The notes beneath the pieces are model-generated. The model was given only the letters and a program-made list of their open reading frames with translations, was not told the DNA's origin and ran no database searches. The translations under genes and the position numbers were made by a program. From assembly GCA_934045905.1 (NCBI GenBank), contig OW203770.1, positions 28,963,259 to 29,027,258 of the forward strand: a DNA stretch of 64,000 bases. Direction: 5' to 3'. This document shows positions 33,627 to 46,200 of this stretch, one piece after another. The DNA is from Leuctra nigra. Lineage: Eukaryota; Arthropoda; Insecta; Plecoptera; Leuctridae. Positions within the stretch are counted from its first letter, which is position 1, and each line of letters opens with the position of its first letter.

Positions 33627-36330
33627 TTGAGCGAGCGAAGCGAGCGTCTCCTTTTGGCTCTTTTGGCACGGACCTCGGTTTTTTTTGTTTTTTTTTGTCT
33701 GTCGTCTGCTCGTATACAGGTCACACCGTTTATTCGATCGAGCTGAAATTTTGCACACATGTCCAGACCAAATATGAGATTTGCAGACCCTAATTTTTTT
33801 TAATTCCCCTGATTGGTTCAAATTTAAAAAAAACTATCTTTCGATTGGTTGCACTAATCATTTTGAAATTTAGTAAAGTCATTGCAACCAACATTTTACC
33901 CAATCATAAAAGGTTTGAGCAAAATCCTCCCAATGGTTCAAATTTGAAACCATTTTTACGGTGATTTTTGTAATTTAAACTAGAACCGATTGACCGACCA
34001 ACTTAAAATTTCGCATGGTCATTGGTGCCAACATTTAAGGTATTTTTGCCAATTTTCAGTCTAATCTGTCGTTATTTTCAAAAGTTTTTGTAATTTTAGG
34101 GACATTTTGTGTGTTGGCTGTCAAATTCACGGCGACTTCGAATCTTCAGTTCAAGGCAAGGTAGTTAGAGCAGAAAGTTTCAAACGATATGAAACTCCGT
34201 TCAACAGATTGATCTGATATTGTGTACACAGAAATATCATACTCATAAAAAACACTTCGTGTAAAAATAACAGCCAAGCCAAGTCTCTTCAACTAAAAAA
34301 AAATATGAAATCTAAAAATTCTGCACTGAAAAGTAGTGATATCAAAAAATGAGCCAAGTAAAAACTTTATTTGAAAATCAAAAAATACTTGGCACATCGT
34401 GTATATAAATAGCTTGGAAGTATATGCCAATTATAAAATATACATCAAATATACATACACATACATAGTATACCTATAATGCCCTAAGAAAACGATGCGC
34501 CAAGTATTTTTTGATTTTCAAATAAAGTTTTTACTTGGATCATTTTTTGATATCACTACTTTTCAGTGCAGAATTTTTAGATTTCATATTTTTTTTTTAG
34601 GTGAAGAGACTTGGCTTGGCTGTTATTTTTACACGAAGTGTTTTTTATGGGGATTTTACTCCTTTTTTTAGTGTATTCTTACAACTTGTGACAATCGAAT
34701 CAACAATTACTAAATCCTTTTAAAAAATCACCCTTTACAATTTGGTTATTCTCATGAAGAATAGCAAAGGTTTCATTCCAATCGGTCAACCCAGTTCCGA
34801 GTTATGGCAACACTTCGGTTTTCAAAATGGCTGCTGAACTTTCTGCACTGCCACATTGAATTTTTAACTATCAATGATGTGCATCATTTTAAGCATTCTG
34901 AATATGTATTTATTGTATAGGTGGGGATTACAATAATTTATAAATTTGAATGACGTCATTTCCGGTCTCATAAATAGGAAAATTCTAGTTTGACTGTTCC
35001 CATTCCATAGAGATGGCCTTTTATATCGTTTGGCGCTAGTTTCATATCGATCTGTCAACCAGTTTTCGAGATATGGGGTTTCTTCCGGTTTTAAAATGGC
35101 TGCTGAAATCACTGACCCCTTGTATTATAATTTAAACATGATAACATTTTATTATAAGCTGTCTCTAATAGTATATTTATTTCATCAAAATGTAAATTTG
35201 TGAGATTTTTAAAATGTGTGACGTCATTTCCGGTTTCGGTATGCGAAACTGCAAATATTATTGATGATAATACATAAAGTTGACCGTCTAAATTGTTTGG
35301 CGCTGGTTTCTTTTAAATCTATTTAGCCGTTATTGAGATATGATGTCACTTCCGGTTTCAAAATGGCGGCTTCCGGTTGTTTTTATAACACGTCAAATGA
35401 GATATCAAAAGTACATACGTTACATAAATATCAAAATAATCGGATCAAATTTGTTGCCGAAATGCCAATCGATGTATTTCAAATTTCATGACGTCATTTC
35501 CGGTTTCGTTAACATAAATTTTAGTTTGTTGCTATTGATAATCCATATAGTTGACCGTCCGAATCGTTTGGCGCTATTTTAGTTCCAATCGGTTTAGCCG
35601 TTGTCGAGATATGATGTCACTTCCGTTTTCAAAATGGTTGTACAAAAAAATTCATAGGGGCGAGGGCAAATCAGACGCTAATAGTGCACACGTGGTAAAA
35701 ATTTGAGATCGATCGATTCAGCCGTTTAGGCTGTGGCCTTGTTACCGGATTTGAATTCCAGGAGACTACTACTACAACTAAGATTAAAACCGCCCTAAAA
35801 CACTGTTTTCACGGCCCTCTAGCTCGCAAAGGCCGTAACCTATTGTTCCCAAATTTGGTATATGTTGTAGGGTGGGCCATAGCTCGAAATTAAGATATTT
35901 CGCAACAATGTGAGATTTCCCAATTTTGAGATCCAGTAGGCCGAAAATGCCACTTTGATGCTTACAGTAAAAGTGGGTTTGCTCCAGCCCTTATATGAGA
36001 GTGTGCGCGCGCCGTACGACTTGGTTGGCGTGGAGCGACGGCTCCACTAGATCATATGAGTGGTCCCAGGTATATTGTTTGAAAGATATCCTATGATTTT
36101 TGAAACTTAACAAGGAACCGTTCATTCAAAGGTTTAATCGATCAACTTAAAACTTAGCAAGGTTATTGGGACCAATATTTTTGGAGATTTTGGAGATATT
36201 TATACAAGTCTGTGACGAAATTCAAGAATTATTGGCTTTTAATGACATTTTTGATAGACATAATTTCGGATCGAGGTGTTGCGTGTATCCGTGCTCGCTC
36301 ATCAACGCGTTACTCAGAGCGTTTTCCTAG
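33627..36330 (+). mobile_element. Helitron-like element, family 1, carrying a nested family 2 copy
   Basis: Starts TTGAGCGAGCGAAGCGAGCG and ends GCGTTTTCCTAG followed by T. Family 2 (34237-36051) lies inside. Without it the element is about 890 bp, in line with other copies. Confidence 0.8.
34237..36051 (+). mobile_element. Helitron-like element, family 2, nested (1.8 kb)
   Basis: Foldback at 34241-34660, internal promoter-motif units, microsatellite, conserved tail, hairpin and CTAGA. The left flank GAAATA plus the right flank TCATATGAGTGG gives the uninterrupted text predicted from related family 1 copies (compare 24921-24935 and 40955-40975). The element may begin TCATACTCAT, that is with TC. 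A 6-bp ATCATA duplication is an alternative reading of the same bases. Confidence 0.8.
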
Positions 36331-36394
36331 TTATATATGTTATTTATTATTGACATGGTTTATAAAATGTAAAATGTTTTTCTAAAAACCGAAT

Positions 36395-36432
36395 AATACA
36401 ATACAATACAATACAATACAATACAATACAAG
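36395..36432. repeat. ATACA microsatellite
   Basis: Seven or eight repeats of the five-base unit ATACA/AATAC. Confidence 0.9.
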
Positions 36433-36717
36433 ATAAGAGACAATGCTGGTCTAAATGACCATGCACATTATGAGTTAGATGAGATTTATCGAAGACTATT
36501 TGATTTTTTCAACCTGTCAGGAAATATTGTTTTAAATTTTAACCAAAGATCGGATTTCAAAAAACTTAGGGTCTGAACGACCATAAATGGTCCGTACATG
36601 TGTGCAAAATTTCAGCTCTATCGAAGAAAAACTGTGACCTGTCTAGCCTCAGTAAGAGAGAAAAAATCATATGTCCTAGCCAAAAGAGCCTAAGCGAGTC
36701 GATTGCTTCGCTCACTG
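36433..36717 (-). mobile_element. Family 1 Helitron-like fragment
   Basis: Internal blocks such as TAAGAGACAATGCTGGTCT and the right end TTGCTTCGCTCACTG match family 1. The 3' part is missing. Confidence 0.6.
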
Positions 36718-36804
36718 AAAAGTAATTCTTTGGCATTCGGACGGCAATTTAAGAGTGGCTTGCATTAGTGTGATCTGACGTCAGAATAGCGTTAAGATTG
36801 TTAC

Positions 36805-36918
36805 CATCAAATCCCCTCTGACAGATACAGTTGACACAACCATTCGACGTCATCGACGCGCCGAGTGGATAGCTCTTGTTCTCGAAGACACATTTGTACT
36901 CCTTGGGCTTCAGGACAG
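36805..36918 (-). CDS. Cysteine-rich secreted protein, exon 5
   Basis: Acceptor TATCTTCATTCAG, donor GATG|GTAACA, phase 1 to 1, 38 codons. It encodes KPKEYKCVFENKSYPLGASM, then SNGCVNCICQRGFD. The pattern Y-K-C, then Y-P-L-G, then C-x2-C-x-C is the core of a von Willebrand type C-like module. It joins exon 4 and exon 6 in phase. Confidence 0.8.
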
Positions 36919-37599
36919 CTGAATGAAGATACAAATGTAATATTAGGTCAGGGCGTGCGCAGGAGAAACCAAGCCAGGATGTCCGAAAGTGATTGTGTGT
37001 GGAGAAGAAAGGGGAGGGGACATAATCTACCTTTGAAACAGAACTTTGGTAAACCAGCTCTGAAGTCAGCAGAGAGCGAATAATCTAGTGAACTGTTTTG
37101 GTAAATTCACATAGCTCGTAATATTATGGCTTGTTGAAAATGTTATGAAAATGTAATGTCATACACTGCTGTGTATGTGAACCATACGAGGTAAAGTGAT
37201 GGGAGGGAAGAATACAAGATTGATAATTAGTATATTTGTTCTTGAGCCCATCACGTCAATGATGGTCGCAGATATGTAAATAAAGTAGTCGTGTAACTGA
37301 AAAGCAATTCATGAGGGGGCCAACACATTTTTAGTGGGGCAGTTTCAGTATGTCAGTTTTTAGTATGGCAGTTCTAAGGAGCCTTGCTACAGGTTTGGCT
37401 CCTCATCTAGCCCCTTCCAAGAACAGTTTTAACAAAATTTTCCCATAAGGGCAGTTCCAAGTAGGGCGTATTCAGTAGGGCAGTTTTCAGTAGGGCAGCT
37501 AGCGACGAGCCCATTTTATCTTATACATGTGTCTCAGCTTACACGGCGAGGCTCTCGTGAAGCCTTGGGGAGGGGATATTATCAGGTCCGCAGCACGGC

Positions 37600-40042
37600 A
37601 CACTTAAAAAAACGGAATCTGAAAATGCAGTGTTTTAGTGCTCAATTAGTGCTTTCAATCCCCCCCACTCCCAGAATATGTGGTCTCATATTTTTGGAGA
37701 TATTCGCAAAACACTGTGAAACAACATGGTCGTACCATTGTTCCCATGTGAAACAACATGGTCGTACCATTGTTCCCATGTGAAACAACATGGTCGTACC
37801 ATTGTTCCCATGTGAAACAACATGGTCGTACCATTGTTCCCATGTGAAACAACATGGTCGTACCATTGTTCCCATGTGAAACAACATGGTCGTACCATTG
37901 TTCCCATGTAAAACAACATGGTCGTACCATTGTTCCCATGTGAAACAACATGGTCGTACCATTGTTCCCATTTTGTCCTTAAACGTGCTACAAAAAAATC
38001 TTGAGTTGGCATTATTTTGAGTGATTTCACTTAGGGCCAAGTTATTGCAAAATCCAGCATAAGAAATAACTTCATATTGATCAAATTCTCTTGCGATCTA
38101 CGTTTTGTGCTGAAATGTGCAGCTGAAAAAGCGTTTTGAGTTCATCACGTTCAAAAGTTATATGCTGTTTTGATGGCAGGGCTAATTTATTTAGCCCATA
38201 CGTTAAGGTAAACAATTTTTGTTAAACACCAGACATGCTGACAAAAATGCACCATTAATTGATGCAAAAAGTAGATCAACAATAATTGATGGGCATAATA
38301 CAATCATGTCAAATAGGCATATGATTGTTGGAAATTTTCTAAAATTACGTTTTAATTACAAGTAATTATATATTTTTTTCTAATTTATTACCTCGGATCT
38401 TCTTCAAGTAATGGACCTTAACAAACTATGAGCTATTTTGGGAAGATATTAATCTATTAATCTATAATCTATTTATAATATTTATAATCTATTTATATAG
38501 TACTATTCTATTTATAAGAATTTATAATTTATAATCTATTTATATAGCTGATTCAATGAAAACAATGTTAATAATATTTCATTACGTTTCTCACATAAAT
38601 TCTCAATCAATCAATCAATTCTCAGTCAATTCTTCTGATTTTAACAGTTTATAAACTATAATGGATGGGGGCAGCTGCTTGAGTGGGGGGATCAATCCCC
38701 ACCTGCTTATGTTATCATTACAATTGTGATTCATAGTCAGATTTAATGAAATATTATCTAGTTATTTGATATTCTGTTTTTTTTGTCAGCTATCAAAGGC
38801 TAGGTTTGGAAAGCAGAAAATTTGGGCGAGTGACTCATATCTCTCTTTTGGCATGACGTTTGTTTCTTTTGCTTGTTACTGAGGTATCTATCACCCACAG
38901 TAACCGCATTCGATTGAGCTGATATTTTGCAAACATGTTGGATCAACTCTGCGGTTTGCAGACATAAATTTTTTCGAAATTCGTTTATTGGTTCAAATTA
39001 AAATAATATCTTCTGATTGGTTAATCAGATTAATTTGAAATTGTGTTAGTAAGACAAAAATTGTATCAATTGTTACAAAGTTTCCGCTATATCTAATGGG
39101 TTACAAATTAAAAAATATTTTAATTGGTCGAGAATAAAAAAACCTTGATTGACAAACATAATAAACATTACAAACAAGACCAACATTATATCCTATTTTA
39201 CACATTCTAAAAATAGTCTCAAAACTCCAAGATTAAGTGGAAATTCTGACCCACAATTTTTTTAATTTGCTATTTTTTTATTTTTATCATCGCATGTCAC
39301 AATTTTGATTAATGTTGCCTCACATGAGGGCTAATCGTAGCGAATACAACACATCGATTTACCTTCAAAACCTTCTTACTTTCTTTTTCTGTGTTTCAAA
39401 ATAATGTCCGCACTCGGGGAAGAACATAAATTGTGTGCATTGCCATTTAGAGCAAATAAACAATAAAATCATTATATGAAGATCATTTGAATATACATTA
39501 ACATTGCGTAGTCTATAACGCATTGATGAGCTAGCCAATTCTTATTTGCGATTGCATGTTGTGTTATGACCATCAATTTTTTTTGATCAATTTTTGTTGC
39601 ATAAATTAATGGTGAATTTTTGTCGGCTTGGCTGGTATTTACAAAAAATTGTTTATACCATAACGTATGGGCTCAATAAATTAGCCCTGCCATCAAAACA
39701 GCATATAACTTTTGAACGTGATGAACTCAAAACGCTTTTTCAGCTGCACATTTTAGCACAAAACGTAGATCGCAAGAGAATTTGATCAATATGGAGTTAT
39801 TTCTTATGCTGGATTTTGCAATAACTGGGCCCTAAGTGAAATTCACTCAAAATAATGCCAACTCAAGATTTTTTGTAGCACGTTTAAGGACAAAATGGGA
39901 ACAATGGTACGACCATGTTGTTTCACAGTGTTTTGCGAATATCTCCAAAAATATGAGAGCACATATTCTGGGAGTGGGGGAGATCGAACGCACTAATTGA
40001 GCACTAAAACACTGCATTTTCAGATTCCGTTTTTTTAAGTGG
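37600..40042. repeat. Large inverted repeat with asymmetric tandem expansion
   Basis: The left arm 37600-38222 and right arm 39641-40042 are inverted copies. The left arm is longer by seven units of a 32-bp repeat. The spacer (38223-39640) is AT-rich with decayed Helitron-like text near 38800-39000. No coding sequence is recognised. Confidence 0.85.
37716..37971. repeat. 32-bp tandem repeat, eight copies
   Basis: Exactly eight units containing ACATGGTCGTACCATTGTT, a near-palindrome. The matching place in the other arm (about 39897-39930) holds a single unit. Confidence 0.95.
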
Positions 40043-40135
40043 GCCGTGTTGCACAGCCAACAGTCTTTTGCGAATATCTCCAAAAATATGGGAGCACCAA
40101 TTCTGGGAGTGGGTGGGATCGAAAGCACTAATTAA
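39937..40135. repeat. Tandem duplication at the arm edge
   Basis: GCGAATATCTCCAAAAATAT with about 50 following bases occurs twice (from 39937 and from 40070). Confidence 0.8.
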
Positions 40136-40235
40136 GCACTAAAGGTAAGTGCATGACCACCAATTAGTGCGCCACTGGGCTGTGCTAACTTCACGCACCT
40201 GATGGTATCCCCTGGCGTGACGTCTATGAACTCAC

Positions 40236-40345
40236 CGCTCCTGATTCCTGTCGAGCAGCAGCTCTTGAAGCTGTAGAGTGGGATGGAAGTCTTGTTGGTC
40301 TGCACAGGCGCACAGGATGTTCGCTTGTAAGTGAAGCCAGGGACT
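40236..40345 (-). CDS. Cysteine-rich secreted protein, exon 4
   Basis: Acceptor TTATCTGCCTCAG, donor AGCG|GTGAGT, phase 2 to 1. It encodes VPGFTYKRTSCAPVQTNKTS, then IPLYSFKSCCSTGIRS, with one NKT glycosylation sequon and a CC pair. It follows exon 3, the only one ending in phase 2, and its phase matches. The frame is open through the donor, which explains the longer open frame. Confidence 0.78.
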
Positions 40346-40493
40346 CTGAGGCAGATAAACCAGCTAATAGCAGTTAGCATTGCGTTCAGTGGTGTGTTTA
40401 CTTCAACCCCTGACAGTTGGAGCCTGTGTTATTCCTTCCAAAGTGATTATATACCCAATTATTAGTCTATAGCTGGCACATTTGGTTTAATTG

Positions 40494-41236
40494 TTGAGCG
40501 AGCGTCACCACGGTACTCTTATGGCACTTTCTCCGTGTGTATTTTTTTTGTTTTTTGCCTGCACTGCTCAGGTCAAACCGCACAACCAATCAATCTGAAA
40601 TTTTGCACACATGCTAGCGTAATCTATGCGGTCCCTGGGATCGTTTTTGAACGGGATCCTGTGATTGGTTTAAATTGTAAAAAATTATCTTTCGATTGGT
40701 TGTTTCGATCAATTTAAAACTTTGCATGGCCATTGGGACCAACATTATCTGTATTTTTGCAAATTTTCAGACTAAGTTATTGACATTTTACGGACATTTT
40801 GTGTGTTGGCTGCCAAATTTATCAAATTTCAAGTTTCACGGCAACTTCGAATCTTCAGTTCCAATGTATTTAAAGCAGGAACTTTCAAACTCATGAAACT
40901 GATATGACTCATATGACAGTTCAACAGATCGATTTAATATTGTGTACACACACTTATCATGTGAGTGGTCCCAGGTATATTTTTTTACGAGATCCTGTGT
41001 TTTTTTGAAAATTAACAAGGAACCGTTCAATCATAAAGGTTCAATCGATCAACTTAAAACTTTGCATGGTTATTGGAACACATATTTTAGTAATTTTGTG
41101 TGATTTTTATACAAGTCTGTTACTAAATTTAAGAATTATTGGCTGTTAATTACATCTTTCAAAGACATAATTTCGGTTCGATGTTTTGCGCGTATCCATG
41201 CTCGCTCATCAACGCGTCACACAGAGCGTTTTCCTA
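40494..41236 (+). mobile_element. Helitron-like element, family 1, with a piggyBac at its 3' end
   Basis: Starts TTGAGCGAGCGTCACCACGG and runs to GCGTTTTCCTA, where a TTAA-flanked piggyBac begins. This copy gives a good view of the uninterrupted interior. Confidence 0.75.
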
Positions 41237-41240
41237 TTAA

Positions 41241-42860
41241 CCCATTAATGCCCAGAACTATTTTTTTCTCTGATTTCTCTCAAACTTTGGAAAACTACTT
41301 CAAAAAAATAGTAGAAAAAAGTAATTTCTCGGTTTTCGAAAATATCGATTGGTTACTGAATTATTGATTGGGTCGATATCGACCCAGTGGGCACATATGG
41401 GATCAAAAGTTATTAATATAATTTAAAATATTTTTTACAATTTTCGTGATTCAAATAAAAAATATTTATTTTTTATTTAGCAATATGAATAGTAGATATA
41501 TAAGTATGAACTTGGCCATTTAAAGTGACAAAATTGTTACAATTTAGCGAAACGGCACACTTCTGATACTCTTTTGTGGTCTCGTTGTGACAAACGACAC
41601 AATGTATACTTGTTGGTGGGCACCTCAAGTGTGTTGTCTCATGTGAATAAACTCCCTTGACCATACAGAATCATCCCCTATTGGTCACATGAGGCCCGGT
41701 GACATAGCAAGTACACCGTGCCTCATTAGCGAGCCTCGGACAATGAACGGCTCCACGTAAACCAAAGTAATCCAGTGTCCAGAGCCTAAATATCATCCCA
41801 GCAACTAAGAATCATTTGTGGAAGTGTTAATCAACCACGAGACAATTGTCCAATAACTCTCCTTGCCTTGTGTCTGCCATAGATAGCTCACATGGAGAGT
41901 TATTCTTCTTACCGGAGGCATTATTTACCGAATTTTTCACTGTTGTGTAACAAAATCAAAGTCAACAAGTATTTCAAATAGTCTGTGGATGGCTTTCTTG
42001 GGTTGGTAGAACACCAAGAGGATTACCTTATTATACTTTGTTCGTTAAACCTAGTGACTGCAAGTTGACGCTTCCCAACATGCTGATCGGAGCGTTTGTT
42101 TGGAGACTTCGACGGCTCGAAATAACTGCTGTATCTTGAACACGGTTCAGATTTGCTTCAAATTCCATATTTTTATACTTGGAACCCATGGACAACAAGC
42201 TATGATCAGTCAACCATTCATTTCAGGGTCATTAGACTTGTTTTCCTCCCTAGAATCAAGTTCCGAGTCCGAACCGTTGTCGTCGGGCCATGTCACCGAC
42301 ACATCAAATACCCATGTATTATCATCATATAATCCCTCCAACTCTTCTAACATCTTGGAAGGATATCAGAATCATCTAGTCTTACGAAAATAAGCTGAAT
42401 ACATTGCGAGAATTATAAAATACATATGTTTGAAAAGTTAGGTTAGGGATGACGACTATAGAGCTCTCCCTGCTGGGTCGACATCGACCCACCCTAAATT
42501 TGAACACGTATATAAAATACATATCGTATATTACAGTTGTTTATTGTTACTAATTCATTAGTTACTATATTTGTGCACACGTACATATTTTTTGTTACTA
42601 TTTTAGATGAGATTTGATGGAGATACTTGCATTATTGTAAGGACACCTCCCTCTGGAGAATTCCTTTTTCTGACTTGCAGTCACATGATTTTAATTTCTG
42701 AGTGCAAATATCAATCAAGTCGCGGTAAAAAGGGTGGGAAATGTTTAACATGAATACTGGAACATATTAATGGTGAGAAATAATCATTGATATGCACTGG
42801 GAAATCTCTAGAACAATTTATATATGGCGGGTCGTTAACGAACCAGTGGGCGTTAATGGG
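41241..42860. mobile_element. piggyBac-like element, internally deleted (1,620 bp)
   Basis: Ends CCCATTAATGCCCA and its inverted copy TGGGCGTTAATGGG, flanked by TTAA at 41237-41240 and 42861-42864. The subterminal palindrome GGGTCGATATCGACCC at 41380 is mirrored by GGGTCGACATCGACCC at 42475. The size is too small for a complete transposase, and only end fragments are readable. Confidence 0.88.
41473..41664 (-). pseudogene. piggyBac transposase C-terminal cysteine-rich remnant
   Basis: A 63-residue open frame contains RCPPTSIHCVVCHNETTKEY followed by CAVSLNC. Its cysteine spacing resembles the zinc-binding C-terminal domain of piggyBac transposases, which binds the transposon ends. The position near one terminus and the strand are right for the end of a transposase gene. 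The acidic text near 42190-42310 on the same strand could be the N-terminal remnant. The catalytic core between them is gone. Confidence 0.6.
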
Positions 42861-42983
42861 TTAATTTTAAAGTTTAACATCAAATATATATGTTAGCCAA
42901 AAACCGGTTAGTTAGATTGTTTATCGTTGCGGCCCCTCAACTATTTCGTTGTACCGACCAACTTCAAACTTTTGTGAGTCTAT

Positions 42984-43046
42984 AAAGCTTAATTTACACA
43001 GGTCAATGTATTGATCAATACACTGACCCGTGTTAATCAAGCTTTA
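42984..43046. repeat. 63-bp hairpin
   Basis: AAAGCTTAATTTACACAGGT pairs with the inverted text ending at about 43045 around a TTGATCAA centre. Confidence 0.7.
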
Positions 43047-43310
43047 AGAACGAGCATTTTATGTATCTTGTAAATGTTAGACTAAAATGTCGTTTTCTTC
43101 ATAGGTCACTGATATAACCATCCATTTTAAGAGTATTTTCAAATATATTTTAGAATTCTTTAATGAAATGCCAGATATTTTATCACTGCTACTCTGAAGA
43201 ATTCGTTTTGGCTCTTTCCTCGGTCTGACAGCAGAATCTTGCCAACGCATTCAACAAGAAGGCTCGCTTATTACGCCTTACACATAGTATTAAAGAACGT
43301 GGCTACTCAC

Positions 43311-43437
43311 TTGTTCTTCATGGTGCACACGATGTTGCTAATGCATGGAAGATCTTCGTCATCAGGCACTTTGGCTCCAACAGCATAAGTCTTGCCTTTG
43401 TACTGACACTGTGTCTTCGAACGTGTGGTGTAGGCCT
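43311..43437 (-). CDS. Cysteine-rich secreted protein, exon 3
   Basis: Acceptor TTTCTCCTCTTCAG, donor AACAA|GTGAGT, phase 1 to 2, about 42 codons. It encodes TRSKTQCQYKGKTYAVGAKV, then DDEDLPCISNIVCTMKN. The C-x-Y-x-G-x2-Y-x3-G-x3-P pattern with a later C-x5-C is the form of a single von Willebrand type C-like module, common in arthropod secreted proteins. Confidence 0.8.
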
Positions 43438-44091
43438 CTGAAGAGGAGAAACATTATACGATTCAAGTCTTCAAAGAAGACACAGTAACACAATGGAGAA
43501 GAAGCAAAAATAGATATAATTTTCAAACGAAGTATTCAAGAAAAACGGATCCCCATAAAAAGCACTCCGTGTAAAAATAACATCCAAGTCTCTTCAATTA
43601 TAAAAAAAATATAAGAAATCTAAAAATTCAGCACTGAAAAGTAGTGATATCAAAAAATGGGCCAGCCCAGGTCAAAGCTTAATTTTAAAAACTTAAATAT
43701 ACTTGGCGCATCGTATATAAATAGTAAGAAGCATATGCCAAAAATTAAATATACCTAAACATATATAATAAAAATAATAATAATAATATAATAAAATAAT
43801 AAAAATTTAATAAAAATGCCCTTTAAAACGATGCGCTAAGTATATTTTGGTATGTTTTGGTTCATAAAGATGACATTCTCAATCGATTGGCCCAAATTTC
43901 GTTCCGATCGGTCCAGCCGTTTTTGAGGTATGACGTCACTTCCGGTTTCAAAATGGCGGCACAAAAAATTCTTAATGTACCTATCTACAAGGAGACAATC
44001 TGGATACGTGTTGAAAATTTTGGGTCAATCGACCCAGCCGTTTAGGCTGTGGTGGAGACCGCGGAATTTATTGGAAGATGATTAAGAATAA

Positions 44092-44804
44092 CTAGGAAAA
44101 CGCTCGGTGTTACGCTTTGATGAGCAAGCACCGAAACGAGCAACATCTCTATCCGGAATTTCGTAACGCACAGAAAACAAAGCACCCATATTGAATTGAA
44201 ATACGAACCACTCAATCCCGTAAATGTACCGGATTTTAATTGAAACTGAGAATAGCCATCTTTACACTTTGGTGTAATCGGATCTAAGCTGTACTGGAAA
44301 TCCCGTTTCGAAAATCTCCTCTGATATTCTATTTCAAAACAGTTACACATTTCAATAAGTTATATACATTCTCTACTGATTTTGATGAAAACTTGAAAAA
44401 TAAGAGAAAATGGTGGTCTTAATGTCTACTCAAAATTTGAACTTCATTAAAACATTTTGATTTTCGACCAATCGGAAGATATTTTTTAAATTGTAACCAA
44501 TAAATATGATGTTTTTTAAACTTTGTAAAAGTTAGTAAATGGTTGATCTGAATTAAACTACAAATTATAAAATTGATTGAATCAACCAATCAGAAGCTAT
44601 TAAATTTGCTTCAAAATTTGAACCAATCAGAGGGTAGCTCTCAAAAACAATCCCAAACAAAGTTAGAATCGGATTAAAGCTCGATCGGGAAAACAATGTG
44701 GCCTGTAGCGTATGGAAAAACACAAAAACACAGAAAAAAACAAAAAATAATTCAGAGGAAGTGTCCAAAAGAGCCAAATGGAGACGCTCGCTACCCTCGC
44801 TCTA
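44092..44804 (-). mobile_element. Helitron-like element, family 1 (713 bp), nested
   Basis: Left end CTAGGAAAACGCTCGGTGTT (complement of the 3' end) and right end ACGCTCGCTACCCTCGCTC. Both belong to family 1. Confidence 0.78.
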
Positions 44805-44846
44805 TAATCAACTGAAGAGAGCCGCACAATTTCACGATTTTCACGG

Positions 44847-44905
44847 TCATCCAGCTCGTAAGCAACATATCATAGGTCATCCAGCTCGTAAGCAACATAT
44901 CATAT
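44847..44905. repeat. 31-bp direct duplication
   Basis: GGTCATCCAGCTCGTAAGCA and onwards occurs twice in tandem inside the family 2 tail. Confidence 0.9.
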
Positions 44906-45259
44906 TGTTCCAAAATTTGGTATATATGGTGGGGTGGGCGATTGCTCGAAATCAAGATATTTTTCAACAATGTGAGATTTTCCATTTTTAAGATCCAGTA
45001 GACCGAAAATGACACTTTGATGCTTACAGTACATGTGGGTTGCTCCAGACTTTATGTTTGAACGGTATGTTGTGTGAGAGTGCGCGCGCCGTACGACTTG
45101 GATGGCGTGGAGCGACCGCTCTACTAGATACTACATTTTCATCCCTGCCTTCTTTAAGCTTCTGCTCCAAGGCCTGTAGAGCAGCCAACCAGTCCACAAT
45201 TTACAGTAAAACTAGCGCATATCAAATCAGATGCAGTACGCAGGCCAAATCCTCCAATT

Positions 45260-45602
45260 AGTAGTTTAAATAATATCTTCTGATTGGTCGACAATTAAAA
45301 TGTTCCGATTAAGTTAAATTTTGCATGGTGATCAAGACAAACATAATCTAAAATTTTACACATTGTATGCCCAACCAGTCAAGTATTATTTGCCATTTTA
45401 CGAGTTTAGTATGGGTTGTCAAAAGCTAGAAAAGGTATGTAGGAAAGTCGTGACACAATATATCTGACATTCATCCAGAGTATTTATATGGAGATTGGAA
45501 AGTTGCAGAGAAAATCGTCTTATGACGTGTCGTGTAACGTGACTGAGGATGTTGCATGTTCTGTGCTCGCTCATCAACGCGTTACACTAAGCGTTTTCCT
45601 AG
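45260..45602 (+). mobile_element. Family 1 Helitron-like 3' fragment
   Basis: Ends GCTCATCAACGCGTTACAC, GCGTTTTCCTAG followed by T. The 5' part is missing or displaced by family 2. Confidence 0.65.
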
Positions 45603-45624
45603 TGTTGTTATTGTAGTAAGAGGT

Positions 45625-46160
45625 GATTAAAGTCTAATTTTTTTATGACGTCATTTCCGGTTTTGGTGAGAGTATATTTCTACTTTACCTTTTGATATTC
45701 CATATAGATGTCTGAATCATTTGGCGCTAGATTCATTCCGATCGGATATGCCGTTTTTGAGATACGACGTCACTTTCCGTTTCAAAATGGCGGCATCCGG
45801 TTGGTTTTATAAAATGGCACCTCAGACGCCAAAAGTGCACATGTTCAGCCGTTTAGGTTCTAGCGGTGATAGCAACGTTTCCTGATATCATCGTCATCAT
45901 ATACCTTATAATAGGGTGTAATTAATCTGATTTCACGGCCCTCTTGCCAACAAATGGCATAACCTATTGTTTCCAAATTTGGTATATGGGGTGGGGTGAG
46001 CCATAGCTCGAAATTGAGATATTTGCAACCAATGTGAGATTTTTCAATTTTGAGATCCAGTAGGCAGAAAATGTCATGTTGTTGCTTACAATAAAAGAGG
46101 TTGGTCTGCTCCTCAGTTTATTAGGCATTTACGGTATGTTGAGTGAGTGATATCCACTAT
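45625..46160 (+). mobile_element. Family 2 Helitron-like fragment
   Basis: Carries one promoter-motif unit (ACGACGTCACTTTCC, AAAATGGCGGC) and most of the conserved tail. Both the foldback and the terminal hairpin are absent. Confidence 0.65.
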
Positions 46161-46200
46161 AGATATCACTAAAGATTCAGATATCCGATTTCGAATATCC

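Larger units (their letters stand above)
43551..45128 (+). mobile_element. Helitron-like element, family 2, with nested family 1 copy
   Basis: Starts CCCCATAAAAAGCACTCCG, with its foldback at 43551-43860 and one promoter-motif unit at 43925-43960. A nested family 1 element (44092-44804) follows, then the conserved tail and CTACTAGA. Confidence 0.78.
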
